From the NCBI GenBank assembly GCA_963851245.1, contig CAWKOH010000010.1:248001-312000 (forward strand): a stretch of DNA of 64,000 bases, in the 5' to 3' direction. This DNA comes from CAWKOH01 sp963851245. Lineage in GTDB: Bacteria > Actinomycetota > Acidimicrobiia > Acidimicrobiales > Palsa-688. A program made the position numbers and the translations under genes. Of the stretch, positions 52,793 through 60,894 are shown in pieces. Numbering within the stretch: position 1 is the stretch's first letter; every line of letters starts with the position of its first letter. The notes under the pieces are model-generated. The model did not search any database and was not told the origin of the DNA. It saw only the letters and a program-made list of their open reading frames with translations.

Positions 52793-53862
52793 GCCGGATC
52801 GGCTGCCAGGGGATCTCCAAATCCTTCGGCCCCGCCCGGGTGATCTCCGACCTCGATCTCGAGGTGCCCGACGGCGCCATCGTGGTCATCCTCGGAGAGT
52901 CGGGGAGCGGCAAGACCACCTTGTTGCGCATGATCGCCGGCTTCGAGCGCCCCGACCACGGGACCATATCCATGGATGAGGAAATCGTCGACTCGGCGCG
53001 CCACTTCGTTCCGCCGGAGAAACGAAGGATCGGTTACGTCGCCCAAGAAGGGAACCTGTTCCCTCATCTCACCGTGGCCAGGAACGTGGCGTTCGGAATG
53101 CCCAGACGGCAGCGCCGCACCGGCCGGGTCGAGGCACTCCTCGAGCTGGTCGGACTGAGCCATCTAGGAGGGCGCTATCCCCACCAGCTCTCTGGTGGCC
53201 AACAACAGCGGGTCGCCCTGGCCCGAGCGCTCGCCCCCGACCCCAAGGTGGTGCTGCTCGATGAGCCATTCTCTTCGCTTGACGCCGGCCTGCGGGCGTC
53301 GTTGCGCTTCGACGTCACTCGTATTCTCCGGGACCAGTGCGCCACGACCATCCTCGTGACTCACGACCAATCCGAAGCTCTATCCGTGGCCGACTTCGTC
53401 GGGATCATCGACGGCGGCCGGATCCGCCAGTTCGCCCGTCCCGAGATCCTTTACGAGCGTCCCGTGGACCGCACGGTGGCCCAGTTCCTCGGGGAGGCGA
53501 ACATCGTGGCGGGTGACGCCTCGGGTGGAGGAGTCGATACGCCCCTCGGCCGGCTCGAACTGGCCCAACCCGACCGCGGCCTCCGCGGCGGGTGCCTGGT
53601 GCTCGTGCGCCCGGAACAGGTGAGCCTCCAGCCGTTGGGCGACACGTTGCCGGCGCTGGTGCCGGCTCAGGCAACCGGGCAGGTGGTCCATCGCGAGTAC
53701 TACGGCCACGACTGCGTCGTTCTCGTCGACCTCAACGGCAATGGTCGTCAGATCCGGGTCCGCTGTCCCGGCCGCCCCCCGGTCGAGATCGGCGACCGGG
53801 TGACCATCCGCGCCCGGGGCGACGTGACGGCGTGGCCGGCGCCGGACGCGGAGCCGACCTGA
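52789..53862 (+). CDS. ABC transporter ATP-binding protein (second pair)
   Basis: A 357-residue ATPase with Walker A GESGSGKTT, signature LSGGQQQRVALARAL, Walker B VVLLDEPFSSLD and VTHDQSEAL. The C-terminal regulatory domain is present (CLVLVRPEQVSLQ, EYYGHDCVVLVDL). The GTG start overlaps the permease stop. It is the last gene of the uptake region; the palindromic repeat copy B follows before the convergent MarR gene. Confidence 0.93.
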   Translation: MSRIGCQGISKSFGPARVISDLDLEVPDGAIVVILGESGSGKTTLLRMIAGFERPDHGTISMDEEIVDSARHFVPPEKRRIGYVAQEGNLFPHLTVARNVAFGMPRRQRRTGRVEALLELVGLSHLGGRYPHQLSGGQQQRVALARALAPDPKVVLLDEPFSSLDAGLRASLRFDVTRILRDQCATTILVTHDQSEALSVADFVGIIDGGRIRQFARPEILYERPVDRTVAQFLGEANIVAGDASGGGVDTPLGRLELAQPDRGLRGGCLVLVRPEQVSLQPLGDTLPALVPAQATGQVVHREYYGHDCVVLVDLNGNGRQIRVRCPGRPPVEIGDRVTIRARGDVTAWPAPDAEPT

Positions 53863-53893
53863 GCCGGCGAGAACCACGCCTTTCCGAATGTTC

Positions 53894-53975
53894 TGGGTCC
53901 CGAAATGCGTTCCGCGACGACTTATACCGCTGACAGCGGAACAACGCGTCCCGAAAATCGATTTTGGGCCCACCA
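53894..53975. repeat. Palindromic dispersed repeat, copy B
   Basis: An 82-base element matching 27194-27275 at 61 of 82 positions without gaps (both start TGGGTCCC and end near CCCACC). Its own outer arms (TGGGTCCCGAAAT with a complementary right arm) and a CCGCT-GAC-AGCGG apex keep the fold, with more mismatches than copy A. Like copy A it lies between two convergent genes. Confidence 0.75.
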
Positions 53976-53989
53976 GGGTATCGCCGAGG

Positions 53990-54439
53990 TCAAGAACCTT
54001 GGTTGGCCCGGTGAACCTTAGCCAGGAGGTCGCGGAGCGCGCACTGTTCCGCAACAGTCAGCTCGGCCAGAGAAGCGGGCGGCTCGTACAGGCAGTCGAG
54101 GGCGCGGGCCTTGGCCTTCTCCCCGAGCGGCGTGATGGCGACGACCTTGACCCGCCGGTCGCTGGTGTGCAGCTGCCGTTCGGCGTAGCCCCGGGCTTCC
54201 AAGCCGTCGACTATCCCGGTGACCCAGGATGCGTCACATTTCCAGTCCTGGGCCAGTGCCCTCATCGGCTGGACCCGACCGGGCTCCAGAGAGAGCAGGG
54301 CCTTGAGCTGAGGGGGTGACACGTCAGCGGCCTCGCAGGCGGCGTGAAATTGATCGTGTATGGCATCGCTCAACCACATATCAGCCATAAACCGCCAGGC
54401 TTCCCTTGCCGCCGATCGCGTTCGCCCCGTATTGGCCAC
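53990..54439 (-). CDS. MarR family transcriptional regulator
   Basis: A 149-residue winged-helix regulator: LKALLSLEPGRVQPMRALAQDWKCDASWVTGIVDGLEARGYAER is the HTH and wing, followed by helical C-terminus. GTG 54439 was chosen: a promoter TTGGCA-18-TATAAT ends six bases upstream, so the mRNA would begin at the start codon and be leaderless. Upstream in-frame extension to TTG 54475 would include the promoter. It is divergent from the exporter genes and probably represses them. Ligand unknown. Confidence 0.87.
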   Translation of the reverse strand: MANTGRTRSAAREAWRFMADMWLSDAIHDQFHAACEAADVSPPQLKALLSLEPGRVQPMRALAQDWKCDASWVTGIVDGLEARGYAERQLHTSDRRVKVVAITPLGEKAKARALDCLYEPPASLAELTVAEQCALRDLLAKVHRANQGS

Positions 54440-54445
54440 GGGCGC

Positions 54446-54475
54446 ATTATAGCTTCGATGCTTGGGCCCTGCCAA
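54446..54475 (-). promoter_or_regulatory. Leaderless promoter of the MarR gene
   Basis: On the minus strand, TTGGCA (54470-54475), an 18-base spacer and TATAAT (54446-54451) make a near-consensus sigma-70 promoter. Only six bases (54440-54445) separate TATAAT from the GTG, so transcription would start on or next to the start codon. Confidence 0.65.
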
Positions 54476-54500
54476 TTATTCAGTTTAGTTAAAAATACGA

Positions 54501-54529
54501 TTGATCTGGCTCAACCACCGTGACAGTAT
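54501..54529 (+). promoter_or_regulatory. Candidate leaderless promoter of the exporter
   Basis: TTGATC (54501-54506), 17 bases and CAGTAT (54524-54529), ending seven bases before ATG 54537. No good ribosome site precedes the ATG, which fits a leaderless start. AT-rich DNA at 54475-54500 lies between this and the MarR promoter and could hold the operator. Confidence 0.45.
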
Positions 54530-54536
54530 CGGGGCC

Positions 54537-55541
54537 ATGGCAGACAAAGTCATCGCCGTCGAGGGGCTGGTCAAGCGCTTCGGCCGGGTCTTAGCCCTGA
54601 ACGGGATCGACTTCGATGTCCCCGCTGCAACGGTGCTCGGGCTGCTGGGTCCCAATGGCGCCGGCAAGACCACCACCGTTCGCATTCTGACCACCATCCT
54701 CGAACCGGACGAGGGACGGGCATCGGTCCTGGGGTTGGACGTGGTGCGCGACGCCCAAGCGGTTCGCACCAATATCGGTCTGGCCGGGCAGTACGCCGCC
54801 GTCGACGAAAACCTGACCGGGCTCGAGAACCTCCGGCTCATCGGCGAGCTGAGCCACCAGCACAAGAAGGTCGTGGCACAACGGGCCGCTGAGCTGCTCG
54901 AACGGTTTGCTCTCACTGGCGCCGCCAGCCGGCCGGTACGCACCTACTCCGGTGGCATGCGGCGCCGGCTCGACGTGGCCGCGGCCCTGGTGCATCGGCC
55001 TCCCGTCCTTTTCCTGGACGAGCCGACGACTGGCCTGGACCCCAGTGGCCGCAGCGACCTGTGGGCTCTCACCGAGCAGCTGGTCGCGGACGGCACCACG
55101 GTCCTGCTCACCACCCAGTATCTGGAGGAGGCCGACCGGCTGGCCGACAACATCATCGTCATCGACGACGGCCGGATCATCGCTCACGGGACCCCCGCCG
55201 AACTCAAGGCGGGGCTCGGGAACACGATCATCGAGGTCCGCCTGCCCGATGCCGTCACGGCGCAGCGAGCCTCGGCCGGGTTCAGAGCCATCGGGCCTTC
55301 GGAAGTCGCCGATGACGGGCGGACTGTCGAAATCCACGTGGCGGAGGGAGGACGGTGCGTCCTCGAGGTAGCGCGGGTGCTGGATGCCAACGGCCTGGTC
55401 CCGGATGCGGTGTCCATCCGCGAGCCCACACTCGATGATGTCTTCCTGCAGTTGACCGGGCACAGGGCCGAGCTTTCCCCGACCGATGCTGAGGTGGGAA
55501 GCGGTGGACGCGACCGCAGCCGCGAGGAAGGGGCAGCCTGA
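54537..55541 (+). CDS. Daunorubicin-resistance-type ABC exporter ATPase (DrrA-like)
   Basis: A 334-residue ATPase. Walker A LGPNGAGKTT, signature YSGGMRRRLDVAAAL, Walker B VLFLDEPTTGLD, then TQYLEEADRLADN. The C-terminal 100 residues (RVDAV-like domain ending LDDVFLQLTGHRAE) are typical of the DrrA family. ATG 54537 over the longer frame, since MADKVIAVEGLVKRFG begins the fold. Its stop overlaps the permease start (TGATG). Probable export of a drug or lipid, under MarR control. Confidence 0.92.
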   Translation: MADKVIAVEGLVKRFGRVLALNGIDFDVPAATVLGLLGPNGAGKTTTVRILTTILEPDEGRASVLGLDVVRDAQAVRTNIGLAGQYAAVDENLTGLENLRLIGELSHQHKKVVAQRAAELLERFALTGAASRPVRTYSGGMRRRLDVAAALVHRPPVLFLDEPTTGLDPSGRSDLWALTEQLVADGTTVLLTTQYLEEADRLADNIIVIDDGRIIAHGTPAELKAGLGNTIIEVRLPDAVTAQRASAGFRAIGPSEVADDGRTVEIHVAEGGRCVLEVARVLDANGLVPDAVSIREPTLDDVFLQLTGHRAELSPTDAEVGSGGRDRSREEGAA

Positions 55542-56356
55542 TGAGCCTTGCCTCACCGGCCGCGCCAGTCACCCTGGCGGCCCCGCACCATTCCAAGGCC
55601 GGATGGGCGGTCCGTGACTCTCTATCGGTAGCCAAGCGCGACCTGATCGCCATGACCCGAGTGCCTCAGGTAGTGGTGTTCTCGACCATTCAGCCGGTGA
55701 TCTTCGTGCTGATGTTCCGCTATGTCTTTGGTGGGGCGATCCACGTTCCCGGCGTCAGGTACGTGGATTTTCTCATGGCGGGCATCTTCGTTCAGACCGT
55801 GTGCTTCGGCTCGACCAACACTGGTGTCGGTTTGGCTGAGGACCTGCAGAAGGGGCTCATCGAACGCTTCCGGTCCCTACCCATGGCCCGCTCGGCCGTG
55901 TTGGCCGGTCGGACGATCGCGGACACAGTGCGCAATCTCTTCGTGATCGTGTTGATGGTTGCGGTTGGGTTCATCGTCGGGTTCCACGTGCACACCAACG
56001 CCCTGGCCTTGCTCGCGGCCGTCGCTTTTCTGCTCCTGTTCGGCTTCGCCATGTCGTGGGTGATGGCCACCATTGGTCTGTACACGAAGAACGCCGAAGC
56101 AGCGCAGGCGGCCGCCTTCCCGGTCCTGGCTCTCCTGGTCTTCGCGTCGAACTCCTTTGTGCCGACCAGCACCATGCCCGGCCCGTTGCGGGCCTACGCG
56201 AATCACCAGCCAGTGTCGGCGACTGTGAACGCGGTCCGATCTCTCGTGCTGGGCGGCCCGACTACCTCCAAGCTCTTGATAGCCACCGCCTGGTGCATCG
56301 GCATCATTGCCGTCTTCGCCCCGGTGGCGGTAGCCAAGTATCGCCGGACGGCCTAG
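55541..56356 (+). CDS. ABC-2 type exporter permease (DrrB-like)
   Basis: A 271-residue ABC-2 permease with about six membrane segments (TIQPVIFVLMFRYVFGG, LFVIVLMVAVGFIVGF, ALALLAAVAFLLLFGF, AAAFPVLALLVFASN, LIATAWCIGIIAVFAPV). The motif GLIERFRSLPMARSAVLAGRT is the cytoplasmic ATPase-contact loop of DrrB proteins. Coupled to the ATPase gene by overlap. Completes a two-gene exporter. Confidence 0.92.
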   Translation: MSLASPAAPVTLAAPHHSKAGWAVRDSLSVAKRDLIAMTRVPQVVVFSTIQPVIFVLMFRYVFGGAIHVPGVRYVDFLMAGIFVQTVCFGSTNTGVGLAEDLQKGLIERFRSLPMARSAVLAGRTIADTVRNLFVIVLMVAVGFIVGFHVHTNALALLAAVAFLLLFGFAMSWVMATIGLYTKNAEAAQAAAFPVLALLVFASNSFVPTSTMPGPLRAYANHQPVSATVNAVRSLVLGGPTTSKLLIATAWCIGIIAVFAPVAVAKYRRTA

Positions 56357-56440
56357 TCGGGGGTGGCGGAGCCGGGTTTCGCCTGATCCCGCCTCCACGT
56401 ATGGGGCCTTGCCGGGCCTCGCCTGGATATCCTTCATGGA

Positions 56441-57316
56441 ATGAGCGACGCCGGGTCTGGACCATTGATGGAGGCGCTCCGGGGACGTCGGGTAATCGTG
56501 GTCGGTGCGTCCTCGGGGATAGGTCGGGCTGCCGCCAGGTGTCTGGGGGAGTGGGGCGCGGTGGTCGTCGCGGTCGGGCGGAGGCGACAACTGCTGGAGG
56601 AACTGGTTCGGGAGATGGGTAATGGATTCGCCGTGGACGCCGACCTCCGTGACCCTGACCAGTGCCACTCTCTGGTAGAGCGATCGGCTGCCCACGTCGG
56701 AGAAGTGGACGCCCTGGTGTTCGTGGCCAGTGCTTCCACGCTGGCGATGACGGCCGACGCCGGTGCTGACGTTTGGCGGACGGTTTTGGAGACCAACGTC
56801 ATTGCGCCGGCGCTGGTGACCCGGAGCCTGCTTCCCCATCTCAGCCCCGGTGCGTTCCTCGGCTATCTGTCCTCCGAGATCGTGGGGCAGCCGTATCACG
56901 GGCTCGCCCACTACGCGGCCAGTAAGGCTGCCCTCGAGGAGCTGGTGCGCGCCCTACGCGTCGAGCACCCCGCCTACCGCTTCTGCTGCATCCGGGTCGG
57001 AGCTACGCCGGACACCGAGTTCGCGCGCGACTTCTCCCCCACACTGGCCGCCGAACTGACCGCGCAATGGATCGCCCGGGCCAAGCTGCCGGCTACCTTC
57101 ATGACCGCGCAGGAGGTAGGCACCGCCATCGCAGGAGCAGTCGGCATCGCCTTCACCTCGCCGGGAGTGGATGTCCAGGACCTCACCCTCAGACCTCCGG
57201 GCGGTCCGATGGTCGGGGACTTCGGGAACGTGGTCGAGATGATCGCCGAGGTAAGCGCCAGTGTGTCCGGCGCGGACCCCGGAGGGCCAGACGGATCCGA
57301 CTCCCCTTCGCGTTGA
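56441..57316 (+). CDS. SDR family oxidoreductase
   Basis: A 291-residue short-chain dehydrogenase. VVGASSGIGRAAARC is the cofactor loop; GYLSSEIVG has the Ser and HYAASKAALEE the Tyr-x3-Lys. The NVIAPALVTRSLLPHLS segment has the structural Asn. No strong ribosome site; the ATG at 56441 gives the normal N-terminus. It ends five bases before an amidohydrolase, so the two form a unit. Substrate unknown. Confidence 0.9.
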   Translation: MSDAGSGPLMEALRGRRVIVVGASSGIGRAAARCLGEWGAVVVAVGRRRQLLEELVREMGNGFAVDADLRDPDQCHSLVERSAAHVGEVDALVFVASASTLAMTADAGADVWRTVLETNVIAPALVTRSLLPHLSPGAFLGYLSSEIVGQPYHGLAHYAASKAALEELVRALRVEHPAYRFCCIRVGATPDTEFARDFSPTLAAELTAQWIARAKLPATFMTAQEVGTAIAGAVGIAFTSPGVDVQDLTLRPPGGPMVGDFGNVVEMIAEVSASVSGADPGGPDGSDSPSR

Positions 57317-57321
57317 GACAG

Positions 57322-58425
57322 ATGGCGAGGTTGGACGGGTTGGCGCTGATATCGGGTGATTCCCATGTGAACGAGCCCCGGCATCTGTGGTTTGAGAATC
57401 TGCCCGGGTCATTGCGGGACCGTGCGCTCCGGGGAATCAAGCCGGGGTCGGACGGCAACTGGGAGCTCGTGCTGGAGGGTCAGCCGCTGGGGACCTCCGC
57501 CGAGTCAGAGCCCGACCGCATGAGGATCGCCGATCCGGAGCACCGCTATCGGGTGATGCGGGATGAAGGGATAGTGGCCGAGTGCATCTACCCTTCGATC
57601 GGTCTTTACGTTTGGCAGCTGCCTGATCCCGTCGTGGGAGGGGCATCCTGCCGGGTCTACAACGAGTGGATCGCCGACGGATTGGCCCGCTCACCCCGCT
57701 TCAAGTGCGCCGGCCTGGTCCCTTGCTGGCGGGTCGATGATGCCCTCGCCGAGGTCGCCTGGATCGCCGATTCGCAGCTGGGGGCCCTGATGCTGCCCGC
57801 GGTGACGTCTCCCGATTGGAACCACCGGCAGTGGGAGCCGCTGTGGTCAGCGGTCGAGGAGACAGGCCTTCCGGTGGTGATGCATCAGGGGACCGGGCAC
57901 AGCATGTACTTCTATCGGGGCCCCGGGGCGGGCGTGTCCAACTTGGTCGCCACCCAGTCGATAGCCCCGCGCACAGCCACGCTGCTCGCCACCTCGGGGG
58001 TGCTGGCCGATCACCCAGGTGTTCACGTTGTGTTCGTTGAGTTCAACTGCGGGTGGCTGGCCTGGGCCATGGACACGGCCGACTTCTATACCAGGTCTTT
58101 CGCCCGCTACGGCTACACAGCCGAGGGCAAGAAATGGATCAACCCCGAGCTGCCGGAGCCACCGGGCTTCTACATGCGCCGCCAGATTCACTCCACCTTT
58201 CAGGACGACCCGGTCGGTATCGACAATATTGCCCGCACGGGCGTAGCCGCTCTCATATGGGGCTCCGATTACCCTCACGAGGAGGGGACCTATCCGCACT
58301 CCCGAGAGACCGTCGCCCGGCTGGCCGCAGCCCTCGACTCCCGTGACTACATCGAGCGAGTCTTTCATACCAACGCCGCCGAGCTCTTCCGCTTCGACGA
58401 GGAGGTTCTCAACCGGCCCGTCTGA
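57322..58425 (+). CDS. Amidohydrolase family 2 protein
   Basis: A 367-residue paralogue of the genes at 3646 and 37122: ISGDSHVNEPRHLW, VMHQGTGHS and IWGSDYPHEEGTYPHSRET. The fourth intact member of the family here. ATG 57322 lies five bases after the SDR stop. Metal binding by Asp-x-His and the late SDYPH Asp. Context suggests SDR oxidation then amidohydrolase-catalysed cleavage or decarboxylation. Confidence 0.9.
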   Translation: MARLDGLALISGDSHVNEPRHLWFENLPGSLRDRALRGIKPGSDGNWELVLEGQPLGTSAESEPDRMRIADPEHRYRVMRDEGIVAECIYPSIGLYVWQLPDPVVGGASCRVYNEWIADGLARSPRFKCAGLVPCWRVDDALAEVAWIADSQLGALMLPAVTSPDWNHRQWEPLWSAVEETGLPVVMHQGTGHSMYFYRGPGAGVSNLVATQSIAPRTATLLATSGVLADHPGVHVVFVEFNCGWLAWAMDTADFYTRSFARYGYTAEGKKWINPELPEPPGFYMRRQIHSTFQDDPVGIDNIARTGVAALIWGSDYPHEEGTYPHSRETVARLAAALDSRDYIERVFHTNAAELFRFDEEVLNRPV

Positions 58426-58568
58426 ACCGGCCGACGTGGTTGTCTGTGCCGCTCGGTCCCCGGAAGCTGAGGGGGTAACGCGGGGCGGCTCTTGCCCGGA
58501 CCGTCACACTTATGCGATAAATGGGAGAATCCATGCCCCTGCGGGCGTCGACAGGAGGCAACTCAACT

Positions 58569-59117
58569 ATGGCGATCATCGACCAGAACCGGACGTGGAC
58601 GAAAGTCGAGGAGAGGCTCGCGTCGGAGACCAACCCGGTGCTTCGGCGCAACCTCGAGCTTCTTCTGCAACACATGAAGGCGGAGGCGACACTGGACATG
58701 GACTCGCTGATGGCCACGGTCTCCGAGCAGGCGCGCTACACCACCTTTAGCGACGAGCCTTCGGTCATCGAGGGTAAGGCCGCAGTACGGAAGTTCTACG
58801 AGGACTTCGCCGCGTCGGGAGCGTACAAGCTCAATCTCGACATCGATCGACTCGTTGTCGACCAGCACTGCATCCTTACCGAGGGCGTCATGCGCATGGC
58901 CTATCCGGGGCGCACCCTCGAGGCCATGGGCATCGAGGTGGACGACGCCGCCGCCTACTACCTGTACCAGTCCTACATGGCGATCATCTGGCCCCTCGGC
59001 GACGACGGCCTGTTCATAGGCGAGGATGCGTATACCGGCGGCGACGGTTTCGCCGGTATCGCCGGCCGGAAGCTCGACCAGTCCGACATCGTGATGTACG
59101 ACCCGGTAGCCGCTTAG
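58569..59117 (+). CDS. SnoaL/NTF2-like domain protein
   Basis: A 182-residue alpha-plus-beta-barrel protein of NTF2 type: N-terminal helices (NPVLRRNLELLLQHMKAEATLDMDSLMATVSEQARY) followed by TTFSDEPSVIEGKAAVRKFYEDF and a beta-rich half. ATG 58569 has CAGGAGG 10 bases upstream, which beats the earlier in-frame ATG. Family members are isomerases, dehydratases or ring-opening enzymes, or only bind ligands. Function here is not determined; the nearby enoyl-CoA hydratase suggests catabolism. Confidence 0.82.
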   Translation: MAIIDQNRTWTKVEERLASETNPVLRRNLELLLQHMKAEATLDMDSLMATVSEQARYTTFSDEPSVIEGKAAVRKFYEDFAASGAYKLNLDIDRLVVDQHCILTEGVMRMAYPGRTLEAMGIEVDDAAAYYLYQSYMAIIWPLGDDGLFIGEDAYTGGDGFAGIAGRKLDQSDIVMYDPVAA

Positions 59118-59188
59118 CCCCGGCCGTCCGACTCCGTGACGCGCTGGTTACTCGCGGTTGCGATCACGGCTGGCCCTGCCGCTCTGGG

Positions 59189-59992
59189 TCACTCCGATTC
59201 AGGAGTGGGCCGCCTGGCGGCCACGTAGTCGCGCATATAGGCACGTACTTCGTCGGACTTGCTACCGAGATCCTGGTTGCGGTTCTCCAGGGCGATGGCC
59301 GCGGCCATGTTGTTGATGTCGAGGTTGTGCCAGAGGACCTCTTTAGTGTTGCGCAGGCCGTAGGTCGTGTAACCGGCGATCGCCGTGGCCATTCCGACGG
59401 CCTCGTCCCACAGCGCTTCGTCAGGGACGACTCGCGATACGACACCAATCCGTTCCGCGTCCTGAGCGTCGACAGTGCGCCCCGTGATGATCATGTCGAA
59501 GGCGCGTGAGGCCCCGATCAGCCGGGGCAGCAGATAGCTGACCCCGGCATCGGTGCCGGTAAGCCCGGTACGGATGAACGCCGAGCAGAAGGTCGCCGAG
59601 CTGGCTGCGATGCGAAGGTCGCAGGAAAGGGCCAGAGAGAGACCCCCTCCGTAGGCTGGCCCGTTCACAGCTGCCAGCATGATCTGGGGAGTCGCCCGGA
59701 TGTGCTCGGTCAGGCTGGCAAGGAAGTTCTGGCCCGTCTGACCAGCCGGGAAGTGCCGGTGCTGGCCTGGGCCTGGTATCGGGCCGTATTCCTTGAGGTC
59801 CAGGCCGGCACAGAAACCTCTGCCTTTACCGGTCAGAATGGCGACCTTGCAGGCATCGTTGGCCGCCAGTTCGTCGAGGCGGTCGTGAAGTTCGCCCACC
59901 AATCCGAAGTCGATGGCGTTGAGGCGGTCCGGTCGGTTCAGCCGGAGAGCCATAACGTGCTCCACCACGGGCTCGAGCTCCACTGTCGCCAT
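59189..59992 (-). CDS. Enoyl-CoA hydratase/isomerase family protein
   Basis: A 267-residue crotonase. The first oxyanion segment is GRGFCAGLDLKEYG, the second GPAYGGGLSLALSCDLRIA. The two catalytic Glu positions of rat hydratase read AFIRTG and GTDAGV here, so one acid is replaced, a common state in isomerase or hydrolase-type members. ATG 59992 after a modest ribosome site. Divergent from an SDR gene; 65 bases separate the two. Acts on CoA thioesters produced by the CoA-transferase or ligase found elsewhere in the window. Confidence 0.9.
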   Translation of the reverse strand: MATVELEPVVEHVMALRLNRPDRLNAIDFGLVGELHDRLDELAANDACKVAILTGKGRGFCAGLDLKEYGPIPGPGQHRHFPAGQTGQNFLASLTEHIRATPQIMLAAVNGPAYGGGLSLALSCDLRIAASSATFCSAFIRTGLTGTDAGVSYLLPRLIGASRAFDMIITGRTVDAQDAERIGVVSRVVPDEALWDEAVGMATAIAGYTTYGLRNTKEVLWHNLDINNMAAAIALENRNQDLGSKSDEVRAYMRDYVAARRPTPESE

Positions 59993-60057
59993 GCTTCTGC
60001 CTCCAGAAAGTGCGGGCCCGGGTTGCCTCGGGTGACAACGCTATATTCTTCGACGCT

Positions 60058-60894
60058 GTGGATGCCGCCGACCAGGAGCCGGGTCGCCTCCGGGGGCGTC
60101 GGGTGCTCGTGACAGGAGCTAGCCGGGGGATTGGCGCCGCCTTCGCCCAGCGGGCCGCGGCCGAGGGAGCCGACGTCGCCGTCGTGGCCCGCACGCGAGA
60201 TCATCACGACCACCTGTCCGGCAGTCTGATCGAGACGGCCGAGCGGCTACGGAAGTACGGCAACAGGGTCGCCGTGATCGTGGCGGACCTGGCGGACAGT
60301 GACAGGCGATCGCGGATCATTCCGGAAGCGGTCGAAGGCCTGGACGGCCCTATCGACATTCTCGTGAACAACGCCGCAGCTGCCATCTACGCACCGCCGG
60401 CCGAATACCCGTTGCGGCGCCGCCAGGTCACCTTCGAGGTCAACGTGCATGCGCCGATGGACCTGATTCAGGCCGTGCTGCCCGGCATGGTCGACCGCGG
60501 GGAGGGGTGGGTCGTGAACGTTTCGAGCTCCAGCGCCCGCCACATCGCCGGACCGCCCTTCGATGCTTCCGCCAACTGGCCGACCATGACCATATATGGG
60601 GCGTCCAAGGCTGCCCTGAACCGGATGACGAACGGACTGGGTATCGCGCTCTGGGGCACCGGCGTGCGGGTGAACACGGTGCAGCCGCGCACGGGCGTTT
60701 CCAGTGAGGGATCAGAGGCGCTGGTGGGAGGCATAGTGGACACGTCTGGGTGGGAGTCGATGGAGGAGATGGTGGAGGGCGTACTGGCCTTGTGCGACTG
60801 CGCGGAGGACGTTACGGGTGGGGTGCACGTGAGCACCGAGGTAGTCGCTCAACTCGGCCGCACTGTTCATGGTCTCGACGGGCGACCCCTCTGA
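60058..60894 (+). CDS. SDR family oxidoreductase
   Basis: A 278-residue short-chain dehydrogenase. VLVTGASRGIGAAFA is the cofactor motif, NVSSSSARHIAG the Ser, IYGASKAALNRM the Tyr-x3-Lys. Start GTG 60058 because it is followed by the fold; TATATT lies 10 bases upstream (60042-60047), so the mRNA could be nearly leaderless. It overlaps the DegT-like gene start at 60894. Probably reduces or oxidises the same substrate handled next. Confidence 0.87.
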   Translation: MDAADQEPGRLRGRRVLVTGASRGIGAAFAQRAAAEGADVAVVARTRDHHDHLSGSLIETAERLRKYGNRVAVIVADLADSDRRSRIIPEAVEGLDGPIDILVNNAAAAIYAPPAEYPLRRRQVTFEVNVHAPMDLIQAVLPGMVDRGEGWVVNVSSSSARHIAGPPFDASANWPTMTIYGASKAALNRMTNGLGIALWGTGVRVNTVQPRTGVSSEGSEALVGGIVDTSGWESMEEMVEGVLALCDCAEDVTGGVHVSTEVVAQLGRTVHGLDGRPL

